A model generated the notes under the pieces. It did not search any database. It was not told the DNA's origin and was given only the letters and a program-made list of their open reading frames with translations. From Rothia sp. HMSC078H08 (GTDB taxonomy: Bacteria; Actinomycetota; Actinomycetes; Actinomycetales; Micrococcaceae), in the NCBI RefSeq assembly GCF_001808955.1, contig NZ_KV795257.1, positions 456,987 to 467,731 on the forward strand: a DNA stretch of 10,745 nucleotides, read 5' to 3'. Shown here in pieces: positions 5,733-10,745 of the stretch. Numbering within the stretch: position 1 is the first letter of the stretch; the number at the start of each line of letters is the position of its first letter. Position numbers and translations under genes: made by a program.

Positions 5733-5761
5733 TATTGCGCGCACCTATTGTTCGCCCACAT

Positions 5762-6667
5762 CTATTGTTCGTCGAGGAACCGCTCGAAGAGCGCACCAAT
5801 CTCGTCGCGGCTGGGCACGTTGTGCGCGTCGCGTCGCGAGAGGGGAATCGCAATATCGGAGGTGCGGAAGTTCTCGTCGTAGTTCTCTTCCATGGCCGTG
5901 ATCATGCGACCGATTTCGGGGTTCTGCTTGACCTGATCGTTGATCTGGCTGTGCACGTGGCGTGCGGCTTCGCGCAGGTTCTCGGTGGGTAGGGAGAGGT
6001 GCGCCGCCATGCCCACGTGTTCGAGGGCGGTGAGGGTGCCCTGCGGCAGGTCCGCCTCCGAAATGTACTGGGGAATGTTCACGCCGAAGCCGACGGTGTC
6101 GATTCCGTTTTCGGTGAAGAGCACTTCCAACAGGTTGGTGACGGTCGCGTGCACGTCCGCGCTGGGCTTCCACGGGGAGATGCCGTGAATCAGGTCCTTG
6201 CGGGAACCGTGCGCGGTAATCGGGAAGGGGCGGGTGTGCGGCACCGGCATGGGGAATGCGGAGACCAGCACGACCAGGGATGGCTTGACCCGCTGGGCGA
6301 TGGTCAGCACCGCCTTTTCGAAGCGCTGCCACTGCAGATCCGGTTCGGCACCGGTGAGCAGCAGGAACGGCTTGTCGAGGCTATCTTCTACGGCGTAGAG
6401 CTTCAGCTGCGGGTATTGCGGCGTTTCGAAATGGTCTTTTTCGTAGCGAATGTAGGGGCGGCGGGCACGGTAGTTGTGCAGCTGGTCGCTGTCGAACTCG
6501 ACGATTTCAATGTTTTTGAGTTCGCTGAGTAGCACCTGTCCGAGCTGGCCGGCGGTGGAGCCTGCGTCTTGCGGGCTGGAGAGGGCGATGACGAGGGTTA
6601 GCCCGTGCATCCTGGGGTCGTCCAATATTTTGGTGTTGGCTAAGTAGAGATCTTCGGGGTTGAGCAT
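5762..6667 (-). CDS. PAC2 (proteasome assembly chaperone 2-like) family protein
   Basis: A 301-residue soluble protein of the PAC2 family, named for the eukaryotic and archaeal proteasome assembly chaperone; the actinobacterial members have no settled function. The N-terminal alpha/beta domain shows HGLTLVIALSSPQDAGSTAG (21-40) and EFDSDQLHNYRARRP (57-71), the most characteristic family stretch, then LLLTGAEPDLQWQRF (102-116), VLVSAFPMPVPHTRP (133-147) and GFGVNIPQYI (193-202). Residues 234-300 form the usual charged helical tail. The ATG is supported by AGGAGG (6672-6677) four bases upstream. The gene diverges from pepA, an arrangement I recall from other Micrococcaceae. No proteasome genes are in the window, so a chaperone role cannot be inferred from context. 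Confidence 0.88.
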   Translation of the reverse strand: MLNPEDLYLANTKILDDPRMHGLTLVIALSSPQDAGSTAGQLGQVLLSELKNIEIVEFDSDQLHNYRARRPYIRYEKDHFETPQYPQLKLYAVEDSLDKPFLLLTGAEPDLQWQRFEKAVLTIAQRVKPSLVVLVSAFPMPVPHTRPFPITAHGSRKDLIHGISPWKPSADVHATVTNLLEVLFTENGIDTVGFGVNIPQYISEADLPQGTLTALEHVGMAAHLSLPTENLREAARHVHSQINDQVKQNPEIGRMITAMEENYDENFRTSDIAIPLSRRDAHNVPSRDEIGALFERFLDEQ

Positions 6668-6788
6668 CGTGCCTCCTCACTTCTGTCTGGTTCGCGCCGC
6701 GCACAAACGTATCTCAGCAGTTCTGTGCTCGGGGCGAAGGGGCGTCTTCTGTTATCTGACGTTTTCCTTAGTCTTTCATTTTATGCCA

Positions 6789-6935
6789 CTACTGCCCTGT
6801 CTCGACAGTGTGCGGGCTTTTCTCGCAGTAGGTGAACTTGCTTGGTGTCTCGTCGACGTTCTTAAGGCGCTGCAGCTCGGCTTCTTGTGCATTTTTCTGT
6901 TCTGCCAGCTGTTCGGGGTGAGAGCTGAACCTCAC
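6789..6935 (-). CDS. Possible small charged protein of 48 residues
   Basis: An ORF starting at GTG (6935-6933) and ending at TAG (6791-6789). AGGAGG lies upstream but only two bases from the GTG, and a TAG in frame just before it excludes an earlier start. The protein is plausible in composition: after MRFSSHPEQL comes a Glu/Gln/Ala/Lys helix (EQLAEQKNAQEAELQRLK, residues 8-25), then a polar tail with FTYCEKSPHTVETGQ (34-48). About two thirds of third codon positions are G or C. It lies 121 bases upstream of the PAC2 gene on the same strand, so the two could share a transcript. The opposite strand reads as an unlikely hydrophobic ORF. I recognise no family, and the poor spacing keeps confidence low; it could also be a remnant of a longer gene. 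Confidence 0.35.
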   Translation of the reverse strand: MRFSSHPEQLAEQKNAQEAELQRLKNVDETPSKFTYCEKSPHTVETGQ

Positions 6936-7088
6936 GCCCTCCTACATATCCGTGTAGAGTAGAAGCAGTAGTCCGCGTGGCTTTGCGCGGCGGTATTCAT
7001 CCTCACTCTTCGAGGGCCTACAGTTGAGTTTTTCGGGCGCGAGGATGTGCCCCGACTATTTTGAGAAGACATACGCAAAGGAGTAACG
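6936..7088 (+). promoter_or_regulatory. Upstream region of pepA
   Basis: The 421 bases between PAC2 and pepA hold, besides the possible small ORF, this leader. A TATTTT (7057-7062) could be a -10 for pepA but has no acceptable -35; TAGAGT (6955-6960) is an alternative with no better partner. CTACA/TGTAG (6942-6957) and CATCCTC/GAGGATG (6998-7004, 7041-7047) are short inverted repeats. The ribosome binding site AAGGAG (7078-7083) is strong. Confidence 0.3.
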
Positions 7089-8585
7089 ATGTCTCTGTCT
7101 CTGTCTATTCACAGCACCGACCTTGAAGCGCTCGAAGCTGACGTTCTGGTTCTGGGCGTTCTGAAGGGTTCGGACGGCCCGTACCTGGCGCCGAGCTCCC
7201 TGTCTGAGGACTCTGTTGAGGGTATTAACGAGTTGCTGGAGGCGCTGGGCGCTTCGGGCGCACCCGATCAGCTGCTGCGTCTGCCCGGTCTTGAGGACAC
7301 CGGTGCCGGCATTGTGGCGCTGGCGGGTCTGGGCTCTGATACCGCTGAGGGTCAGGAGCGCCTGGATGCTCTGCGTTACGCCGCCGGTTCTGCGGCTCGT
7401 CAGCTGGTTGGTTCCGCTGAGGAGGTTGCTTTCGATTTCGGCGTTTCTTCGGTAGAGGAAATTGAGGCTATTGCTCACGGCGCTGTGCTGGGCAACTTCA
7501 TTGAAGAGGGTCTGCGTTTCAAGACCAAGGATTCGATCAAGGAAGAAATCGAGTCCATTCTGATTGTTTCTTCGATTGATCAGGAAGAGGCTGAAGAGGC
7601 TCTGGTGCACGGCCTGGTTCTGGGCGAGACCGCTAAGGACGCTCGCCGCCTGGTGAACCTGCCCCCGTCGCACCTGTACCCGGAGACTTTCGCTGAGTTC
7701 GCTGCTGAGGTCGCTGAGGATTACTCGAACATTGAGATTGAACTGTTCCACCACGACCGCCTGGCAGAGGAGGGCTTCGGCGGCATTTCCGGTGTTGGTC
7801 AGGGTTCGCCCCGCAAGCCGGTTCTTGCCGTTGTGAAGTACACCCCGGAGAACCCGAAGGCTCACGTTGCTCTGGTTGGTAAGGGTATCACCTTCGATAC
7901 CGGTGGTAACTCGCTGAAGCCTGCCGCTTCGATGATGACCATGAAGTGCGATATGGCTGGTGCGGCATCGGTTCTGAGCGCTGTGGTTGCTTCTGCTGAG
8001 CTGGATGTTCCGGTTGCTGTCACCGGTTACCTGTGCCTGGCTGAGAACATGCCCGGCGGTCACGCACTGCGCCCGGAGGACATTATCACCATGCGTGATG
8101 GCCGTACCGTTGAGGTGCTGAACACTGACGCTGAGGGTCGCCTGGTCATGGCTGATGGTATCGCTCTGGCTTCTGAGTCGAACCCGGACGTCATCTTGGA
8201 TATCGCTACCCTGACCGGTGCCGCTATGGCTGCTCTGGGTCTGCGCACTGCGGCTCTGCTCGGTGACGAGGAGATTCGTGACCGCGTGATTGCAGCCGGC
8301 GCTGCTGCGGGTGAGTCTTACTGGCCGATGCCGCTGGAGTCCTACCTGCGCAAGAGCCTGGAGTCCCCCGTTGCTGACATCAAGAACATTGGTTCCCGCT
8401 ACGGTGGCGCGCTGACTGCGGGCCTGTTCCTGAAGGAGTTCGTGGGCGAGGGCATCCCCTGGGCTCACCTGGATATTGCGGGCCCCGCGTTCAATGAGGA
8501 GTCCCCGTACGGCTTCACTCCGAAGGAAGGCACCGGCTTCGGTACCGCTACCCTGGTGAACTTCATCGAGTCGTACGCTAAGTAG
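7089..8585 (+). CDS. pepA: Leucyl aminopeptidase (M17 family, cytosol aminopeptidase)
   Basis: A 498-residue cytoplasmic peptidase that removes N-terminal residues, often leucine, from peptides; M17 enzymes are hexamers with two metal ions per site. The N-terminal macro-like domain covers about 1-165, the catalytic domain the rest. Aligned to E. coli PepA with a constant offset of five, the metal ligands are K265 and D270 (GKGITFD), D288 (KCDMAGAA), D347 and E349 (the signature NTDAEGRLVMAD, 345-356); the catalytic pair is K277 and R351. All are present. The length is normal. The ATG has AAGGAG five bases upstream. Codons are C/T-ending and restricted, as in lpd, indicating high expression. 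A strong terminator follows at 8680, so it is probably transcribed alone. Neighbouring lpd and E2 genes match the actinobacterial order in which an M17 peptidase lies near the E2 gene. Confidence 0.96.
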   Translation: MSLSLSIHSTDLEALEADVLVLGVLKGSDGPYLAPSSLSEDSVEGINELLEALGASGAPDQLLRLPGLEDTGAGIVALAGLGSDTAEGQERLDALRYAAGSAARQLVGSAEEVAFDFGVSSVEEIEAIAHGAVLGNFIEEGLRFKTKDSIKEEIESILIVSSIDQEEAEEALVHGLVLGETAKDARRLVNLPPSHLYPETFAEFAAEVAEDYSNIEIELFHHDRLAEEGFGGISGVGQGSPRKPVLAVVKYTPENPKAHVALVGKGITFDTGGNSLKPAASMMTMKCDMAGAASVLSAVVASAELDVPVAVTGYLCLAENMPGGHALRPEDIITMRDGRTVEVLNTDAEGRLVMADGIALASESNPDVILDIATLTGAAMAALGLRTAALLGDEEIRDRVIAAGAAAGESYWPMPLESYLRKSLESPVADIKNIGSRYGGALTAGLFLKEFVGEGIPWAHLDIAGPAFNEESPYGFTPKEGTGFGTATLVNFIESYAK

Positions 8586-8601
8586 TCTGCTTGGCTGGGC
8601 G

Positions 8602-8643
8602 CGCGTCCTAACTGGAGCATCCTAACTGGTGCCCCTTATCTGG
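8602..8643 (+). repeat. Array of three 14-bp repeats after pepA
   Basis: CGCGTCCTAACTGG (8602-8615), AGCATCCTAACTGG (8616-8629) and TGCCCCTTATCTGG (8630-8643) run head to tail with period 14. They share the end TA(A/T)CTGG with CACGCACTATCTGG of the array at 5663, and lie 16 bases past the pepA stop. A 7-bp CATAGAG repeat follows at 8655-8672. Confidence 0.7.
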
Positions 8644-8679
8644 TGTGCGGCCGCATAGCATAGAGCATAGAGCTGATCT

Positions 8680-8719
8680 GAGGAGGGCTTTCCGGTACTT
8701 CTACCGGGGAGCCCTCCTC
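8680..8719 (+). terminator. Intrinsic terminator of pepA
   Basis: An 18-bp stem (8680-8697 with 8702-8719; two central T-G wobbles, otherwise perfect) with loop CTTC, followed by TGCGTCTTTT. It isolates pepA from lpd. Confidence 0.85.
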
Positions 8720-9037
8720 TGCGTCTTTTCGAGGGTGCGTTCTGTACGACCGCTGCGGTGGTCCTGTCACCGCACTGTTCTATGACGCGCCCCTTTTCTT
8801 GCGTAGTGAAAAATTTGGGGTGTTTGGGCGATTAATCGGCTAAAACCGCCCTGAGTGAACTTAAACGACCTTCAACGGGGGTATTGTTGTATTAAGTGTT
8901 TTTCTGCGTACGTGGAGGGCGCGCGACTTTTCGAGCTCGCGGGCCTTTCGCGCATGCTGAGGAACCTACCAATAAATTGGTAAAAAGAACTCATTGCAGG
9001 GGTTTCAACCCCAACAACTATGCAAGGGAGCAATATC
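8720..9037 (+). promoter_or_regulatory. Upstream region of lpd with several dyads
   Basis: Together with the repeats and terminator after pepA this fills the 452-base gap before lpd. It contains GCGGTG/CACCGC (8755-8773), the palindrome CGATTAATCG (8829-8838), TACCAAT-AA-ATTGGTA (8967-8982) and GGGGTT-TC-AACCCC (8999-9012), the last two close to the lpd start. A TATTAA at 8890-8895 could be a -10, but no good -35 is placed for it. No gene is supported. Confidence 0.45.
9025..9030 (+). promoter_or_regulatory. Ribosome binding site deciding the lpd start
   Basis: AGGGAG ends seven bases before the GTG at 9038, proper spacing. The ATG at 9020 in the same frame would put this site inside the gene and has no ribosome binding site of its own, so GTG is the start. 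Confidence 0.75.
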
Positions 9038-10405
9038 GTGGCTCAAGAATTCGACATCCTCATCCTCGGCGGCGGTTCCGCTGGCTACTCTGCAGCTATT
9101 CGCGCACGCCAGCTGGGCTTCACCGTCGGCCTGGTCGAGAAGGAAAAGGTCGGCGGCACCTGCCTGCACACCGGCTGTATCCCCACCAAGGCGTACCTGC
9201 ACGCTGCTGAGCTGGCTGAAGATGCACGCGAGGCGTCCAAGGTTGGCGTTAACGCTGTACTGCAGTCCATCGAGATGGGCAAGGTTCGCGATTACAAGGA
9301 CGGCATCGTCTCCGGTAAGTTCAAGGGTCTTGCAGGCCTGCTGAAGATGAAGGGCGTAGAGGTTATCCCCGGCGAGGGTAAGCTGACCGCTCAGGACACC
9401 ATCACCGTCGGTGGTGTTGAGTACAAGGGTAAGAACATTATCCTGGCATCCGGTTCGGTCTCCAAGACCTTCGGTCTGCCCATTGAGGGTCGCGTGCTGA
9501 CCTCCACTGAGGCACTGGAGATGGACTACCTGCCCAAGAGCGCTATCGTGCTCGGTGGCGGCGTGATTGGTTGCGAGTTCGCATCCATGTGGAACGCTAT
9601 GGGCGTTGACGTCACCATCATCGAGGGCCTGCCGAACCTGGTTCCCAACGAGGACCCGGCAATCATCAAGGTTCTGGAGCGTGCGTTCAAGAAGCGCGGC
9701 ATCAAGTTCAACACCGGCACCCTCTTCGAGAAGGTTGAGCAGGACGCTAACGGTGCTAAGGTCACCCTGGCTGACGGCAAGGTCTTCGAGGCAGAGATCG
9801 TTCTGGTCGCTGTTGGTCGTGGCCCGAACACCGCAAACATGGGCTACGAGGAGCAGGGCATCCCCATGGATCGCGGCTTCGTCCTGGCTAACGAGCGCCT
9901 GCACACCGGCGTTGGCAACATCTACGCTATTGGTGACATCGTCCCCGGCGTTCAGCTGGCTCACCGCGGTTACCAGCAGGGTATCTTCGTTGCTGAGGAA
10001 ATCGCTGGCCTGAACCCCACCATCGTTGAAGACATCAACATCCCCAAGGTCACCTTCTGTGACCCGGAGATTGCTTCTGTTGGTTACTCCGAGCCCAAGG
10101 CTAAGGAGAAGTTCGGCGCTGAGAACGTTGAGACCGCTGAGTACAACCTGGCTGGTAACGGTAAGTCCTCTATCCTCGGTGCTACCGGTATCGTGAAGGT
10201 TGTCCGCCAGAAGGACGGCCCCATCGTTGGTGTTCACGCTATTGGTAAGCGCATGGGTGAGCAGATTGGTGAGGCTCAGATGTGGGTTGCTTGGGAAGCA
10301 TTCCCCGAGGACGTCGCTAAGTTCGTCCACGCACACCCGACTCAGAACGAGTCTCTGGGTGAGGCTGCAATGGTCCTGAACGGCACCCCGCTGCACAGCG
10401 CATAA
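9038..10405 (+). CDS. lpd: Dihydrolipoamide dehydrogenase (E3)
   Basis: A 455-residue flavoprotein that reoxidises the dihydrolipoyl groups of 2-oxoacid dehydrogenase complexes with NAD+. The N-terminal FAD site is DILILGGGSAG (6-16). The redox-active disulphide is C42/C47 in GGTCLHTGCIPTK (39-51), the CX4C spacing of lipoamide dehydrogenases. The NAD-binding turn is GGGVIGCE (173-180); the second FAD motif is YAIGDIVPGVQLAHR (296-310). The C-terminal dimerisation domain ends with HAHPTQNE (431-438), containing the catalytic H433 and E438. Every catalytic element is present and the length is slightly short but normal. The gene starts at GTG 9038 rather than ATG 9020. Codon use is strongly biased to C-ending codons. 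The E2 gene begins 204 bases downstream on the same strand; together they serve the pyruvate and 2-oxoglutarate dehydrogenase complexes. Confidence 0.97.
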   Translation: MAQEFDILILGGGSAGYSAAIRARQLGFTVGLVEKEKVGGTCLHTGCIPTKAYLHAAELAEDAREASKVGVNAVLQSIEMGKVRDYKDGIVSGKFKGLAGLLKMKGVEVIPGEGKLTAQDTITVGGVEYKGKNIILASGSVSKTFGLPIEGRVLTSTEALEMDYLPKSAIVLGGGVIGCEFASMWNAMGVDVTIIEGLPNLVPNEDPAIIKVLERAFKKRGIKFNTGTLFEKVEQDANGAKVTLADGKVFEAEIVLVAVGRGPNTANMGYEEQGIPMDRGFVLANERLHTGVGNIYAIGDIVPGVQLAHRGYQQGIFVAEEIAGLNPTIVEDINIPKVTFCDPEIASVGYSEPKAKEKFGAENVETAEYNLAGNGKSSILGATGIVKVVRQKDGPIVGVHAIGKRMGEQIGEAQMWVAWEAFPEDVAKFVHAHPTQNESLGEAAMVLNGTPLHSA

Positions 10406-10418
10406 TCACAGCGCATAA
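10394..10418. repeat. 12-bp repeat with period 13 spanning the lpd stop
   Basis: CACAGCGCATAA occurs at 10394-10405, including the TAA of lpd, and again at 10407-10418. The second copy is outside the gene and gives a second TAA one base out of frame. A slippage duplication is the simplest origin. Confidence 0.7.
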
Positions 10419-10423
10419 ATTTT

Positions 10424-10555
10424 GCTGACTGGCGTTAGCGCGTCAGCTTAGTATTGACGACCGTTGGTCGTTAGCGGTTGCCGGGCGTATCCGCTGAACA
10501 ACGCCCCTATCCGGATGCGCGTCGACGTGCTACAACGCATACGGCGCGCATCCGG
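10424..10555 (+). repeat. Series of inverted repeats between lpd and the E2 gene
   Basis: Four hairpins follow one another: GCTGAC/GTCAGC (10424-10429, 10442-10447); TGACGACC/GGTCGTTA (10455-10462, 10466-10473, one wobble, three-base loop); GGGCGT/ACGCCC (10483-10488, 10501-10506); CCGGATGCGCG/CGCGCATCCGG (10511-10521, 10545-10555, perfect 11 bp, 23-base loop). The last is followed 13 bases later by TTTTT, so it may terminate or attenuate transcription between E3 and E2. No promoter with convincing hexamers was found. Confidence 0.55.
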
Positions 10556-10609
10556 GTCGCCGCTCACATTTTTCTAGTTCAAGCATTCACAAGGAGAACG
10601 GGAAAGATT

Positions 10610-10745
10610 ATGTCCCACACCGTAGTACTGCCCGCACTGGGCGAGTCCGTGACCGAGGGTACCGTTACCCGCTGGCTCGTTGAGGTCGGCGACACCATTG
10701 AGGTTGACGCACCCCTGGTTGAGGTTTCCACCGACAAGGTTGACA
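10610..10745 (+). CDS. sucB: Dihydrolipoyl acyltransferase (E2 of a 2-oxoacid dehydrogenase complex), 5' end only
   Basis: The first 45 codons of an E2 component; the rest is outside the window. They form most of a lipoyl domain: [20 protein letters not shown] (4-23), then [20 protein letters not shown] (26-45), with the lipoyl-carrying lysine K43 in the conserved TDKV. E2 transfers the acyl group from the E1-bound intermediate to CoA via this swinging arm. The ATG at 10610 is preceded by AAGGAGA (10591-10597), 12 bases away, a somewhat long spacing. The gene is usually labelled sucB in Micrococcaceae, but in mycobacteria and corynebacteria the corresponding E2 (DlaT/AceF) belongs to pyruvate dehydrogenase and is shared with 2-oxoglutarate dehydrogenase, so the substrate is open. 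It follows lpd on the same strand. Confidence 0.92.
   Translation, partial: MSHTVVLPALGESVTEGTVTRWLVEVGDTIEVDAPLVEVSTDKVD

Noticed and set aside
5503..5761. Replication origin
   Set aside because: DnaA-like boxes and repeats are present, but they are few and the neighbouring genes are not those of oriC; kept only as a possible DnaA-binding site.
6660..6962. 100-codon hydrophobic plus-strand ORF between PAC2 and pepA
   Set aside because: Cys/Phe/Leu-rich, no ribosome binding site, overlaps the PAC2 start, and is explained as antisense of the charged minus-strand ORF.
7056..8468. 470-codon ORF antisense to pepA
   Set aside because: A by-product of the codon bias of pepA, whose catalytic motifs are all intact on the plus strand; similarly for the 463-codon ORF antisense to lpd (9005-10396).
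10395..10609. tRNA or riboswitch in the lpd-E2 gap
   Set aside because: The hairpins do not assemble into a cloverleaf or any riboswitch core that I recognise.

Overview
The window looks like chromosomal DNA of a high-GC actinobacterium, most likely from the Micrococcaceae (Rothia-like; the genus is an impression, not shown by the sequence). The evidence is a primary sigma factor with a long Thr/Ala/Lys and acidic N-terminal extension, a DUF4192 protein, an actinobacterial PAC2 protein, and the neighbourhood leucyl aminopeptidase, dihydrolipoamide dehydrogenase, E2 acyltransferase. Nothing indicates a plasmid, phage, transposase or CRISPR array.

Layout. (1) 1-125: repeat-rich leader with an extended -10 placed so that the first gene is probably leaderless. 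(2) 126-1271, plus: ADP-ribosylglycohydrolase-family protein. (3) 1272-1824: gene-free, two tandem copies of a 232/224-bp unit, each with the same perfect terminator hairpin, between convergent genes. (4) 1825-3210, minus: primary sigma factor, preceded by at least two candidate promoters, one matching the SigR/SigH thiol-stress consensus. (5) 3619-5502, minus: long DUF4192 protein. (6) 5503-5761: a perfect 14-bp inverted repeat, DnaA-box-like sites and an array of 14-bp repeats. (7) 5762-6667, minus: PAC2 protein; a possible 48-codon ORF lies upstream on the same strand (6789-6935). (8) 7089-8585, plus: leucyl aminopeptidase (M17), followed by a second 14-bp array and a strong terminator. (9) 9038-10405, plus: dihydrolipoamide dehydrogenase. 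(10) 10610 to window end, plus: start of the E2 acyltransferase, cut after codon 45.

Function. The right side supplies E3 and E2 of the 2-oxoacid dehydrogenase complexes, that is central carbon metabolism, next to a housekeeping peptidase. The left side holds the vegetative sigma factor and three proteins of poorly defined role. The plus strand is G- and T-rich in the left half whichever strand is coding, which suggests it is the leading strand.

The protein-coding content is ordinary. What deserves attention is between the genes: the SigR-like promoter of sigA, the duplicated terminator cassette, the 14-bp arrays, the DnaA-box/dyad cluster, the small ORF, and the hairpins around lpd. I found no clear new multi-gene system.
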